Of a DNA stretch of 64,000 nt, positions 34,591 to 44,631 are shown in pieces. Source of the stretch: Pseudocercospora fijiensis CIRAD86 (lineage: Eukaryota; Ascomycota; Dothideomycetes; Mycosphaerellales; Mycosphaerellaceae); NCBI RefSeq assembly GCF_000340215.1, contig NW_006921543.1, positions 1,116,001-1,180,000 of the forward strand, in the 5' to 3' direction. A program made the position numbers and the translations under genes. The notes under the pieces were generated by a model. The model saw nothing but the letters and a program-made list of their open reading frames with translations. It was not told the DNA's origin and did not search any database. Each line of letters begins with the position of its first letter. Positions within the stretch are counted from its first letter, which is position 1.

Positions 34591-34760
34591 CTAGCCCCGA
34601 TACGATAAGACCCTCCGTATGTCTACTCGTACGTACGTAGCGGGTTTATCGGTAGACACTGCCCCTATTTTACAACTACGGTAGAAGCACAACACTAGGA
34701 AGGAACTACTAGCACTCGAGTGGAGCCTCCTGTAACCAATAACTAGATCAAAGATCGCCC

Positions 34761-34843
34761 CGCCCTACAAGCAAGTCACAAGCACGATCGATCATTGGAC
34801 TTGCTACATTTTGCGCTAAGGAATGTTCGTCTTGGCTGTGGAT
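34761..34843 (+). repeat. 83-bp direct repeat, right copy
   Basis: This is the partner of 5583-5665 with four substitutions. It lies just outside the RIP block and 84 bp beyond the stop of the dehydratase gene. Confidence 0.9.
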
Positions 34844-34926
34844 ACCGCTGCACTCTGCGCAACCCACAGCACATTTTCCGTTGGGCACCAGAATAATACA
34901 GCATTCCATCAAACATCATCTCCTGT

Positions 34927-36879
34927 CTAATGATTATCTCTAGGCATCGGCACTTTCTGCGCGACCCTCTGGAATCTGGTTGCCTTCTTGAACACCATGC
35001 CTTCACTGAGCGGACCGACTTCTCTCCGGAAGATGTCCTGGTATGGCGTGTGGCTTTCGATCATCTTGTAGCCCCCGTTGGCTACCAGGTCTTTTCTGCG
35101 CGCCTCGATCTCCGGCTCTGGAATCAACAGGTCTACTCTCCGCTTGCTCAAATCCACCCTGAGCATGTCGCCATCGCTCAGTATGGCTAGGTTACCATTT
35201 TCTGCTGCCTCAGGTGATGCGTTCAGGATTGAGGGCGAGCCCGAAGTGCCAGATTGCCGACCATCGCCAATACAAGGCAGGGAATATTTCAGGCCCTTCT
35301 TGAGCAAGTGTGCAGGCGCCGTCATGTTCACCACTTCCGCCGCACCAGGGTACCCGAGCGGTCCAGCTCCACGCATCACAAGAATCGTTCTCTCATCAAT
35401 GGGAGCGGTCTCGATTCGCGCATTGTAGTCTTCCGGCCCGTCAAAAATCACAGCCTTCGCTTCAAACGCATTCGGATCTCTCGGGTCCTCCAGAAATACC
35501 TTCCGAAACTCATCCGAAATCACAGAGGTTTTCATAATGGCCGAATCGAAAAGGTTCCCCTTCATATGCAAAAACCCTGCATCACTCTTCATCGGTTTCC
35601 CATACTCCAAAATCGTCCTACGATCCCAACTCTTCTTCCCCTCCACATTCTCCCTCACCGTCTTCCCATTACAACTCAAAGCCCCCTCATGCAATTTCCC
35701 TTGTTCCAACAACTCCGCCATCACAGCCGGCAACCCCCCAGCCCGGAAATACTCCTCACAAAGCCACTCACCCGCAGGCTGAACATTCACCATCAACGGA
35801 ACATGATACCCAATGCGATCCCAATCATCCAAGTCCAAATCCACCCCAATATGTTTCGCCACAGCACACAAATGTATGGGCGCATTCGTACTCCCTCCAA
35901 TCGCAGTATTACAAACAATCGCATTCTCAAACGCTTCCCTCGTCATAACATCACTAGGCTTCCGATCTTCCCTCACCATCTCCACAATCTGCACTCCAGT
36001 CCTATACGCACATTGCGCCCGTTCTTTATACGGAGCTGGAATACTCGCGGAACCGGGCAGAGCCATCCCTAAAGCTTCAGCCAAAGCATTCATAGTCGAA
36101 GCCGTTCCCATCGTATTACAATGCCCCACGCTAGGAGTTCCCCGAGTGATAAGATCCGTGACTTCCTCCCCCGAGATTTCCCCTGCGGCGTGGAGTTCTC
36201 TAGCTTTCCAAACGACCGTCCCAGAACCTATGAGATCATGTCGATCGTAGCCGTTCAGCATGGGTCCGACATTGAGACATATTGCAGGGATATCCACGGT
36301 TGCTGCGGCCATGAGGCAGGCGGGGGTAGTTTTATCGCAACCGGTCATGAGCACGACTCCGTCGAAGGGATAGGCATAGAGTAACTCGACTAGAGTCAGA
36401 TAACTCAGATTCCGATCCAATGTCGCCGTGGGTCTTCGGGAAGATTCTTGAATCGGATGGGTGGGGAATTCGATTGCGATTCCTCCCGCGCTGCGAATGC
36501 CTTCTCGGACGCGTTTTGCGAGGGTGGTGTGGTATTGATTGCATGGCGTGAGATCGGAGCCGGAGTTTGCAATTCCTATGATGGGGTTTGAGGACATGAG
36601 TTCTTCTTTCGTCAGGCCGTAGTTGAGGTAGCGGTCGACGTAAAGCGCTGAGATGGCTTTGTCGTCGTGTCGACGGAACCATTTTGTGGAGCGGAGTTCT
36701 TTGCCGGAATCGATTGTGAGTTGGGAAAGTTTTGCTTCGAGCTCTTTCGTTCTTGCTCGGAGGGAGGAGAGTTCAGCTTTGTAATCTTCTATGTCGACGG
36801 TGTGGCTGTTCTCTGGACAGCTGTTGGTCTTCTTCTCTGGACAGGATTTGCAGGTTTCTGTGTCGGGTTGCCAAGACAT
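34927..36879 (-). CDS. IlvD/Edd-family dehydratase (sugar-acid or dihydroxy-acid type)
   Basis: Intronless, 650 aa. Members dehydrate 2,3-dihydroxy acids using an iron-sulfur cluster. The cluster cysteines are Cys113 (DLTPCNQYH), Cys181 (TGCDKTTPA) and Cys254 ([11 protein letters not shown]). The C-terminal swivelling domain has [20 protein letters not shown] with the catalytic serine region. The ~60-residue N-terminal extension holds three cysteines ([13 protein letters not shown]) and a short coiled coil. It has no mitochondrial presequence, so it is more likely a cytosolic sugar-acid dehydratase (arabonate/xylonate-like) than the mitochondrial Ilv3 of branched-chain amino acid synthesis; the substrate is inferred only. 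ATG at 36879 is the first of the frame. The gene ends close to the right edge of the RIP block yet is intact. Confidence 0.9.
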   Translation of the reverse strand: MSWQPDTETCKSCPEKKTNSCPENSHTVDIEDYKAELSSLRARTKELEAKLSQLTIDSGKELRSTKWFRRHDDKAISALYVDRYLNYGLTKEELMSSNPIIGIANSGSDLTPCNQYHTTLAKRVREGIRSAGGIAIEFPTHPIQESSRRPTATLDRNLSYLTLVELLYAYPFDGVVLMTGCDKTTPACLMAAATVDIPAICLNVGPMLNGYDRHDLIGSGTVVWKARELHAAGEISGEEVTDLITRGTPSVGHCNTMGTASTMNALAEALGMALPGSASIPAPYKERAQCAYRTGVQIVEMVREDRKPSDVMTREAFENAIVCNTAIGGSTNAPIHLCAVAKHIGVDLDLDDWDRIGYHVPLMVNVQPAGEWLCEEYFRAGGLPAVMAELLEQGKLHEGALSCNGKTVRENVEGKKSWDRRTILEYGKPMKSDAGFLHMKGNLFDSAIMKTSVISDEFRKVFLEDPRDPNAFEAKAVIFDGPEDYNARIETAPIDERTILVMRGAGPLGYPGAAEVVNMTAPAHLLKKGLKYSLPCIGDGRQSGTSGSPSILNASPEAAENGNLAILSDGDMLRVDLSKRRVDLLIPEPEIEARRKDLVANGGYKMIESHTPYQDIFRREVGPLSEGMVFKKATRFQRVAQKVPMPRDNH

Positions 36880-37015
36880 GATGAGACGTTTGTTTTGACT
36901 TTAATTTATTTCCGGTGTAGGTAAGAAGAATACAGTTGAGGTCTTGCTAGGCCTCGTGAGTCTAAGTAATGTGAACCATTTGCCGACGCCGCTCTACACG
37001 TCGGCTAGTAGAATG

Positions 37016-38890
37016 TTAGGCGAGATCGGCACAGTGTGTGAGGCGGAAGCCGAGGAGGCTTGGCGCTAAGCACGCAGCCGACCTTGTAGAACTAACTACC
37101 TGGTGACTTGCGATGACGCGAGACAGATTGCTAGGAAATTTTCGTCGGCATTCACTGCAGGTACACATCATCACCATGCACCGCACCTTCTCAGCAAGGG
37201 TGTGGACGCTGGTGTTGACCGACAGCATATACTCGCGCGTCTCACATAACCATGTCCTGGTTGATGAACGAATTGAAATTCCGAATAGGTCTTGGTCAGC
37301 GGAGAAGCGGCTTCTTGTATGCAGGTGACACCCTGTACTACAGTGCTTGTCAAGCGACGGCGTAGAGCTCGCGTTTGCAGCGCGTAGGCAGAGAGACTGT
37401 GCGATCAACATCTCAGGAGAAGCTTCGATCAGTGCGTCTACGCCTTCATGCTCGGTGTCAAGGTTCTCATTGCCTCGCAAGCCAACAGCTGCGCGGGCAT
37501 GATGATGTAGCCACCAGCTTTCAAATTCAAGATTCCAGATCCTCTCCGCGCTTGTTCTTCCCCATTTCGTTGACTTCTCAACTTTGATCTGCTTCCCACT
37601 TCGAGTACCGATATGCTGGAAGGGACTGGGTATTGCTGCCCAACGTTTCAACCCCATTTCATCGGCGTAGGTCTCGATCAGTGCGTCGACAGCTTTTCGC
37701 AGCTTGATGCCAGAGAGCTCTTGTTCGAAACGGTCGATTAGACCAGGGACTTGATCGCGTGGATAGAGGAGGGCTTGTGAGCAGCAGCCGTATTTATCCA
37801 TTGGTTGTAAGCCATGCGAGAGAGGGAAAAGCGTGAGGCGGCCAGTGGCGAAGAACAGGAGGATGAGGAGTGGGATGCATAGAATGAGGATTGCGATACA
37901 GAAGGTAGGTGTGAGAAGGCGACGTGTGCGTGAGCGACGACGGAGCCCAACTAGCAAGCCTGCGACAAGGCCCTCGACAACGGTTGAGTAGACAAGGTAG
38001 CTGAGCCAATGCTCTTTGTTCCAGCCAAAATTCTTCTCGGTGTAGAAAAGGCGAAGATATAGAGAGCTTTCTGTGGTGGATCGACGGACTTTTGTTATCA
38101 GAGCAGCTTTCAGATGTGCATACCATCCGGCAGCCGCAAGCACGTCATCCTCTACGATCAAGATAAATGGCGTTCCAACCTCGTGGCAGGCATTGAGGAT
38201 GTATTTGTAATCGATGAGAGACTTCTTGTGATGATTCTTCTCGGATTTCTCGAGGTGAGCTACATAGTTGCGTTCCTTCCTTTCAAGATTGTAGATGAGA
38301 ACATCATCAGTAGCGCCGTGAAGCCAGGAAGTCTGGTAGGCTGGATGTTTCTGAGGATCAAGATGAGCTATGAATGGCAAGACGTAAAGCTCACTACGCT
38401 CCTCTGGAGATAAACCCGCCAAGATCGATCCGACGGTCGTCTCGAAGTAAGATGCGTTAGCTCGTTGAGCTGTTGGAATGCCAATGCATATGCTCTGATT
38501 GGCGCTTTTCGCCTCATATGGGCGCATGGCATTCCATTTGTCGATAAATGCATGAGCCTCCGCTTCCCGCTGAGCGGTGTAGAGACGCTCAAAGCCAAGA
38601 TCAGGATCGAAAAAGAGCGATGTGGGGTCTCGACGTGCTGCTTTGCGTGCTTGTAGCAGGGCTATCCCGTAGAGCATTGCAAAGGCCAGCAGACATTTCA
38701 TCTGAATGGACCAGACCGGCCGGAATGTTGTGAGCGCGCGAAGATTTCGAGTGCTTGACAGATAGTCGTCAGAAATGCTTCCTCCTCGCCAGGACTTTCG
38801 CTTGGCATGATGCATGTGAGCTTCTGGGCGGAATGTGACGGCTTTCAGTGCAGATGTGAGCCAATGCTTAGGCGTCTCGGGCGCCAGCAA
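37016..38890 (-). CDS. PGAP4-like membrane glycosyltransferase
   Basis: A 624-codon frame. A membrane segment at about 64-80 is followed by a lumenal GT-A-like domain. CIGIPTAQRAN (135-145) is the donor-fold start and VEDDV (246-250) the metal-binding acidic motif. Two tandem hydrophobic segments, about 297-317 and 326-349, are inserted inside the catalytic domain, the arrangement characteristic of PGAP4/TMEM246. In animals PGAP4 adds GalNAc to GPI anchors in the Golgi; the fungal substrate is not established. The domain resumes with YGCCSQALLYPR and ends near RIWNLEFE (450-457). The last ~165 residues look unlike the family and may be a read-through of an unrecognised intron or lost stop. 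The neighbour dehydratase is in tandem, with no evident functional link. Confidence 0.8.
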   Translation of the reverse strand: MLAPETPKHWLTSALKAVTFRPEAHMHHAKRKSWRGGSISDDYLSSTRNLRALTTFRPVWSIQMKCLLAFAMLYGIALLQARKAARRDPTSLFFDPDLGFERLYTAQREAEAHAFIDKWNAMRPYEAKSANQSICIGIPTAQRANASYFETTVGSILAGLSPEERSELYVLPFIAHLDPQKHPAYQTSWLHGATDDVLIYNLERKERNYVAHLEKSEKNHHKKSLIDYKYILNACHEVGTPFILIVEDDVLAAAGWYAHLKAALITKVRRSTTESSLYLRLFYTEKNFGWNKEHWLSYLVYSTVVEGLVAGLLVGLRRRSRTRRLLTPTFCIAILILCIPLLILLFFATGRLTLFPLSHGLQPMDKYGCCSQALLYPRDQVPGLIDRFEQELSGIKLRKAVDALIETYADEMGLKRWAAIPSPFQHIGTRSGKQIKVEKSTKWGRTSAERIWNLEFESWWLHHHARAAVGLRGNENLDTEHEGVDALIEASPEMLIAQSLCLRAANASSTPSLDKHCSTGCHLHTRSRFSADQDLFGISIRSSTRTWLCETREYMLSVNTSVHTLAEKVRCMVMMCTCSECRRKFPSNLSRVIASHQVVSSTRSAACLAPSLLGFRLTHCADLA

Positions 38891-39392
38891 CGTCTCGACA
38901 GTACTACTGCATAGACATGCAGCTTCGATCGTGGGGATATCGGGTCAGGAGATCCATGGTCGAATACAGGCAAGAGACCCTTGCTGGGCCAACCTTGATT
39001 GCGCCATGTGCCTTGTCGTGCACAGACGGTTCCTGGATCACTGCAAATACCCAATCAAGCATTCATCACACAATGAGTTCCTGGTGTGATGGTCCGCCGT
39101 AGCGACTTTCCAAACATCCCTTCGTTGTTCACAGTGTTCTCGATCTCGAGGTAGAGTTGAGAGAAAGCGGTAACGTCGCGGGAAGGCTGTGAATAGACCA
39201 GATGTCTGCTCGTGTGCGTTGCTGTGCAAGCAAAACAACCCTGCGCCCCAAAACCTTCCTTCTGGCAACGAAAATGCTAAACCAGAGAGGGATCTCCCAG
39301 TAGCAAAGCGATGCCACAATATCGCTCCGATCCTGTCGAAGAGACCGCAACGTGCTTTTCAATGTACTCCACTGTCGTTGGTATCTTTCTTG
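38891..39392. other. Intergenic, no gene seen
   Basis: This gap of about 500 bp separates the glycosyltransferase start from the stop of the BCS1-like gene. Short open frames on both strands overlap each other and have no recognisable domains. It must hold the glycosyltransferase promoter and the BCS1-like 3' UTR. Confidence 0.6.
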
Positions 39393-40814
39393 CTAGGGTG
39401 ACTTCTGCTGACCAGGTCGGAGAGAAGCAAGCTGGTCGACCATCGCGATAGCACCTTCCACATCGCCCTTGTTGTAGACGAACAGCCCTTGTAGAGCGGC
39501 CGTACTGACGTTGCCGACCAGATCATGTCTCTTTGCTTCATCGATGAAGCGTCGTCTTCCACTGCCATCGGGATCCTGCTCTGCATAGAAACGATCCCAG
39601 AGACGTTCCATTTGGTGCTCGGTGGCATTCCCAAGATGAAGAGTCATGTCTACGCGACCAGGCCGGATCAGGGCATCATCGAGTCGATCGACATGGTTGG
39701 TTGTCATGAATATGATTCGCTCCTCAGCGCTGGCAACTCCATCTAGCGCATTGAGAAGTCCTGAGTAGGTCACGTTTGCCCCACTGTATCCGTCCGAGTC
39801 GACTTGTTGACGATTGCTGAATGCAGCATCCGCGTCCTCTAGCAGGACAATCGTCCGAGGCGGGACCTGAACCAAAAGCTGATTCAGCAGATCATCAGTC
39901 AAACCTCGCTGACTCAGGCTGAGCATAGCAATATTGAAGTCCATCTCACCAGCAAGAGCTTGCACGAAAGAGGTTTTCCCCGTTCCAGGAGGTCCATAGA
40001 GCAAATAGCCGCGTCGATATGGAATGCCTCTGTCCAGATACCAGGTTCTTGCATCTTGAAACTCACGAATGTCGTGCAAGATACGTTCTGCCAAGCCTTC
40101 CTCAAGCACTACGGAGTGAAAAGGCCTTCGTCGTTTGGGCTCGCCGGAGGGTTCCCAGCCCATTCGGTGAGAGGTGTAGACCACTGTCTTGCCCTCAACG
40201 CTTTGATTCGCCATTTCATGCGACTCCCGAAGAATGTCTTCAAAGACATGGCGGTAATGGTACAAGGTGGTCAGTTTTACAGTCTCGAACGGCCTCCCTT
40301 GGGAATCCTGGCTGCGCTCCACGCGTTCGCGACTGACTGCGATGAAGGCATTCTTGTATCGTAAGATGTGAGATCCGTGTCCAGGCACCAGGGTGAAGGT
40401 GGTTTGATCAGAACCAGCAGCGCTCTTCACGACTTGTGTGTCGATTTGAAGATGATGGAGGCGGGGTGTGAATCGTTGGATGAGGCTGTCGACGATTCCG
40501 ACTCGCTTTCGGTGTGCAGGACGGGCGAGTTGACTGTGGTACTGCCTGGTCATCCAGCCGAGAAGCCACGGATACGCTTTGTCATGTCTCGTTATCTCCA
40601 GATCGACCAGCATGCGATGTCTGACGAGCGAGGCAGCGCTGCTGAGTGCTCGCGAGCCATATCTCGCGGCAGCTCCCAGGCCAGCGAGGCCAAAGCCCGC
40701 AGTGAAAAATGGATTGCTCAGGAGTTGGGACCACATCGAGCCGGAGCCATCGCCGACGGTCGAAGGCTGTTGAAGCGCATTTCCGTCCATAGTCGATGGA
40801 GATGGAGCGCGCAA
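39393..40814 (-). CDS. BCS1-like AAA ATPase
   Basis: Intronless, 473 aa. Bcs1 of the mitochondrial inner membrane translocates folded Rieske protein to complex III. Here a possible membrane segment (about 33-52) is followed by a BCS1_N region (LVDLEITRHDKAYPWLLGW, 69-87; HRMGWEPSG). The AAA domain has Walker A GPPGTGKT (274-281), Walker B TIVLLEDADAAF (321-332), and sensor/arginine-finger stretches MTTNHVDRLDDALIRPGRVD. Filamentous fungi have several BCS1 paralogues, so orthology to the true Rieske chaperone is not certain. The C-terminus is compact, without the long insertions seen in many paralogues. The gene is divergent from the RRM gene. Confidence 0.88.
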   Translation of the reverse strand: MRAPSPSTMDGNALQQPSTVGDGSGSMWSQLLSNPFFTAGFGLAGLGAAARYGSRALSSAASLVRHRMLVDLEITRHDKAYPWLLGWMTRQYHSQLARPAHRKRVGIVDSLIQRFTPRLHHLQIDTQVVKSAAGSDQTTFTLVPGHGSHILRYKNAFIAVSRERVERSQDSQGRPFETVKLTTLYHYRHVFEDILRESHEMANQSVEGKTVVYTSHRMGWEPSGEPKRRRPFHSVVLEEGLAERILHDIREFQDARTWYLDRGIPYRRGYLLYGPPGTGKTSFVQALAGEMDFNIAMLSLSQRGLTDDLLNQLLVQVPPRTIVLLEDADAAFSNRQQVDSDGYSGANVTYSGLLNALDGVASAEERIIFMTTNHVDRLDDALIRPGRVDMTLHLGNATEHQMERLWDRFYAEQDPDGSGRRRFIDEAKRHDLVGNVSTAALQGLFVYNKGDVEGAIAMVDQLASLRPGQQKSP

Positions 40815-41189
40815 GCTCTGATGTTCCCAGGCAGGCGCGGCTCGTCAAGGTTAACGCTAATGACATCCCTGTCGGACCGTGGTCGCCTCCCTTTGTTGCA
40901 ACTTCTCATATCGATACCGCAGCAATTCATGACGCGCTTGTCTCTTCTCGCTGGCAGACATGGCCTATTCAGACCAAGTGACGGTAGATAAGTCGTACTT
41001 TGATGCGCTACTTCGCAGGTATGGACAATGCAGGCCTCCGCGGCGCCAAGAAGGAGAAGATGCACGTAGCCGCTCACTGACCGTCTGCCCACAGGGCCGA
41101 TTTTGTACGTAGAAGAATCGTCGCGCACGAGCACGCCGACAAGGCGCTTTTGTGTCTGTGAGGCGACTTGCGGTCGGTGTCACGCTAAC
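40815..41189. promoter_or_regulatory. Divergent promoter region, BCS1-like / RRM protein
   Basis: 375 bp between head-to-head start codons. An in-frame upstream ATG at 41103 would lengthen the RRM protein by 29 residues rich in Cys and Thr; I regard it as leader. No TATA-like box stands out. Confidence 0.45.
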
Positions 41190-42511
41190 ATGCCTCGCAA
41201 GCATACATCTGCTCAGATCCTCGGCCGCCAAGATGCTGCCAGCGTCACCATATCCAAGGCGGACTACGATCATCTGGTGGGCTGCACCTGTCCATGAAGC
41301 CTATCATTGCTAACCGTGTCAAGCTTCGCGATGCTCGAGAATTCCAGCTACTTAAGCAGTCTCTCCTCCAAGGTGGCCTCACACCAGACGCGCTTGCTTT
41401 GCTTATCAGTGGTGCAACCGAATCGAAGCCCACGCAGCACAAGATGGACTCCTGGGCCGACGACTACATCGACACGCCACCTGCCTATGCCAACCATACC
41501 ACAAGTCATTCAGCTTCACATCATGCTACTGCATGGAGATCTGGTACGTCTGCTCCTTCTTTCAAGCTGCCACCAGGCAGGCGTAGCTTTCATCGCGAAA
41601 GTCGCCGGCCAGTCTCAGCCGACCAGCGTGCAACAGACGCGCGTCGGCATTTGAGCAATGCTGTTCCCCCGTCCTCAGTGCCTGACAACGCAGACTTCGC
41701 CGAGGCTGATAGCTTTATGGACGAGCAAAATGATGTCGAAGCCACGCACAGCAACAACGGTGCTCCTCTGCGCACCCTATGTCTCTCCGGCTTCGCCGCA
41801 GGTACCACATACCGCGATCTCGTCTCGGTCATCAAGGGCGGGAAGCTTCTCAACATCAGCATGCGCTCCGATCGAAATGCAACTGTAACCTTTGCAGATG
41901 GCGCCGCAGACTTCTTGGCATGGGTCAAACGCAACGACGTCTATCTGCATTCAAAGCGCATCGACTTCAAGTGGGCCGACCGTCAGTATCATCTCAACAA
42001 CCATATTCAGGATAAGCTTGCCAGTGGCGCCTCTCGAAACATCCTCATCCGTTCAGCTGGTGAGAAAGGCTTCACTGAAGCACAAATTCGCGCAGATATG
42101 GAGCACATCCATAACCTGGTCATCATCGACATTGCCTTTCGAGCTGGCAACGCATACGTTTCCACTAACTCAGTCCACAACGCTCTATTCGCTAGAACTT
42201 GCATGATGAGCAGAACCGCCTATCGAGGTTGCAAGGTCGAATTCTTCCCAGATGAGTGTGATGTGCCGTTGCCAGCTCGCGCAACCATAGCAAAGTCACT
42301 GACTCAAGCACCAATCGCAAAGAAAACGCCATTGTCCAACAGATTCGATATGCTGAACGTTGATGGCGGCAGCTCGGGCAGCAACGAAGAAAACTTCCAA
42401 GCTCATGATTCTGTTCAATCAGACAATGACGAAGACGAGGAGGATACATTCGATATCAGGACTACGCACGGTGTCAGCCTTCGCTTTCTGGATGACGATA
42501 TTACAACTTGA
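41190..42511 (+). CDS. Two-RRM RNA-binding protein
   Basis: Two exons, 41190-41276 and 41324-42511, give 424 aa. The 47-nt intron (GTGGGC, branch-like GCTAAC, end CAAG) is phase 0. Splicing joins SKADYDHL to LRDAREFQLLK, producing a continuous N-terminal helix. Without splicing, the long frame would have to start at 41294 inside the intron. After a Ser/Pro-rich linker, RRM1 spans RTLCLSGFAAGT to IDFKWADR. RRM2 spans SRNILIRSAGEKGFT to CKVEFFPDECD. The C-terminus is acidic (DNDEDEEDTF). This layout resembles fungal RRM proteins related to S. pombe Nrd1, which bind mRNA; the exact orthology is not shown by the sequence. Confidence 0.85.
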
Positions 42512-42829
42512 GTGAAGACTCGTTTGCCGCATTCTGCACAAACTGATACGCGACGCCACCGCTTCGATGGATATTTGCTTCACTTCGAGAGTCTTCTCGT
42601 GTGAGCTTTGACGCTCTGGAGAAATTCAATGGTTTATGGGCTGGTGGTGTTTCGGGTGCTAAGTCATTTTGGGGGCTTGGGGAACCGTGAGTATTTATCA
42701 GAGATACCCCTTATCGTGGCAGCTTCGAAAATGCATGTGTTTTGATAGCAAGGTTGTGAAGAGGTGACATTATGGATCTCTCACGCTTGATTCGTATTTT
42801 GCCGGGGTAAGGCTTGATAAGGCTGTTTA
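42512..42829. other. Intergenic, 3' region of the RRM gene
   Basis: Normal dinucleotide composition, no gene recognised. It probably contains the RRM 3' UTR. Confidence 0.5.
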
Positions 42830-43190
42830 TACGAGCGCTACGTACCTAGAGGTCTAACTCCGCTAAGCCTAATAGTAGTAGTATCTAAATACCGAGACTC
42901 GATCTTATATAAATCGCGTTTATAGCAGATTAAAGTTCTACGTATATATATAAGAATTAGGACTTTGCCTATTCTACTCCGCGATAAGATTAGATCCACG
43001 CAGTCGCGCCTGGCTCGGAGCGACCTACTTCTTCTCGACCTGCTCTGTTAACTTTCTTTTCGGCTTCTCAACTATAAAGTATTAAGACCGTCTCGTAGCG
43101 AAAGGCGAGTATATAAAAGAATACTAGAACTTCGTAGCTCTAGGTCGTAAGAAATTCTACCGTTTGCTCGAGACTAGGTAATAGCTCCCT
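42830..43190. repeat. Isolated RIP-altered relic
   Basis: About 360 bp with the same CA/TG-poor, TAG/TA-rich texture as the large blocks. It lies between normal sequence and the 3' end of SSF1. No LTR or coding relic was recognised. It is probably a small decayed transposon fragment. Confidence 0.6.
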
Positions 43191-43266
43191 GTTGGCCCAG
43201 ATGGAAAGCTCTTAACGGTAATGGTATTGCACGTGGACACGGTTGACTGCTTGGGGCGAAGGTAGG

Positions 43267-44631
43267 CTATTCCTCATCATCGTCCATTTCTTCATCGCTT
43301 GCACCAGCATCAGCGTCAGGTCCATGATACTCATCATCTTCCATCTCGTCCGCATCGTCCCATTCGTCGTCATCTGATAGCATCTCCTCGTCTTCGCTCT
43401 CCTCCACCTCTTCGCCCTTGGCTTTCTCTGCCTTCTTCTTCTCCACATTTGCTCTCTGTTCGGCCTTTCTTCTTTCCTTTTCCTGCCTCTTCTGCTCGTG
43501 GTGCTTGTCCATCTGCTTCATCTCTTCCTTGGTCTTATGTATGTATTCATGCCACATCACTTTGCCTGAGCAGAGGCCTTCCTCGATCTTCGTCAATCGC
43601 AGCTTGAGCCGCGGACCTAGCTCATGTAATTTGATCGCCTTCTTCTCAACACTCGATCGTGTATTACTTTGCCCCTTGGCTCCCTCTTTCTGTCCTTTCC
43701 TCTTTTGTACCTTTTTCTCCTTCGTAGTGGTGATTTCGACTTCGGCATCGGTTTCAGGCTCGCTTTCTGATCCAGATGTGAAGCCATCTGCGGCATGAGG
43801 ATCGAGGAGATAGTCAGATACATCGTTCAGTTTGCCAAGATTCGGCAATGCGCTGCGTTTTCGCTTCTGTCCGGAATGAGTGAGCTTTTCGGCCGCATCT
43901 AGTCTTCGCAAGGCTTTCGGCACTGATTTGGAAGTCTTGGTCTCTATCGCGTAATGTCTAAGGTCCAGGATGACCTGTCTGGCGTCTGAAGCTGGATCTT
44001 GTGGTTTGCGGTCGGCAAGAAGCACACGCTTGATGCCGTCCAGAGGTGTGTTCGTGGGATTGATCGCGGGAAACAGCGACTGGAATATTGATGTCGTAAG
44101 CTTTTCGACATCCTTCATGCGATCATGCTTGTTCTCTTCTCCTTCTGCTGCCTTCGAAGCAAAGTTGTTCATGACCATCAACGGTGCTCTAAGATATTCC
44201 TCTCCAGCAGTCTTCGGTCGCCTTTGACTCTTGTGTACATCCTTGGCTAAGCTGTACTTCAGCACTCTGTAATGCAAAGTCGGTCCGCGCGGTGTGAGCG
44301 CTATGCGTAGAGTGAGATTGCCTTGCTCGCTTCTGCTGAACAGCATAAGATGTGTAACGCCCAGTGGTCCAGCCATTGAGACATAGTCGCGCAGCTTGTT
44401 CGATCTCCGCTCTTTCAGTCTCGACGCCGTGTCTGGCTCCATCATGCGCCTGACGTCTTTTACGAGCTGCGACACACTGTGACCAACCTCGCTGGCGCCG
44501 ACTCGAATGACCATGCTCTTGGGCGATCGCGTGCCTGGCTTTCCTGCTGCTGCCGCCGCCGCCTGACCAGATGGCAAACCACCCTTGGCGGCGCCTACAT
44601 GCGTGCGCTTCTTCACCCTCTTCTTTGCCAT
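43267..44631 (-). CDS. SSF1: Ribosome biogenesis protein Ssf1 (Peter Pan, Brix domain)
   Basis: Intronless, 454 aa. Ssf1 acts in the nucleolus with Rpf1/Rrp15-type factors during assembly of the 60S subunit and 27S pre-rRNA processing. The N-terminus is basic (MAKKRVKKRTHVGAAKGG). The Brix domain includes SMVIRVGASEVGHSVSQLVKD (39-59), RRSNKLRDYVSMAGPLGVTHL and the RGPTLHYRVLKYSL strand. A long acidic and Lys-rich tail follows, with an EEEMLSDDDEWDD-like segment, typical of nucleolar factors. Start at 44631 is the first ATG, directly before the basic region. It is divergent from RRP3 across 239 bp; both serve ribosome biogenesis. Confidence 0.93.
   Translation of the reverse strand: MAKKRVKKRTHVGAAKGGLPSGQAAAAAAGKPGTRSPKSMVIRVGASEVGHSVSQLVKDVRRMMEPDTASRLKERRSNKLRDYVSMAGPLGVTHLMLFSRSEQGNLTLRIALTPRGPTLHYRVLKYSLAKDVHKSQRRPKTAGEEYLRAPLMVMNNFASKAAEGEENKHDRMKDVEKLTTSIFQSLFPAINPTNTPLDGIKRVLLADRKPQDPASDARQVILDLRHYAIETKTSKSVPKALRRLDAAEKLTHSGQKRKRSALPNLGKLNDVSDYLLDPHAADGFTSGSESEPETDAEVEITTTKEKKVQKRKGQKEGAKGQSNTRSSVEKKAIKLHELGPRLKLRLTKIEEGLCSGKVMWHEYIHKTKEEMKQMDKHHEQKRQEKERRKAEQRANVEKKKAEKAKGEEVEESEDEEMLSDDDEWDDADEMEDDEYHGPDADAGASDEEMDDDEE

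Larger units (their letters stand above)
5785..34740. other. RIP-degraded transposon block (about 29 kb)
   Basis: Throughout this interval CA and TG dinucleotides are scarce and TA is in excess, while CG remains common. Expected Gln (CAG/CAA) and Trp (TGG) codons read as TAG/TAA. This is the product of C-to-T change at CpA on both strands, the hallmark of repeat-induced point mutation in Pezizomycotina. The block has no intact gene. It contains two chromoviruses and three other coding relics, listed separately. Confidence 0.9.

Noticed and set aside
5785..34740. Starship-type giant element
   Set aside because: No DUF3435 tyrosine recombinase could be read at either end. The block is built of nested transposons, so I do not claim a Starship.
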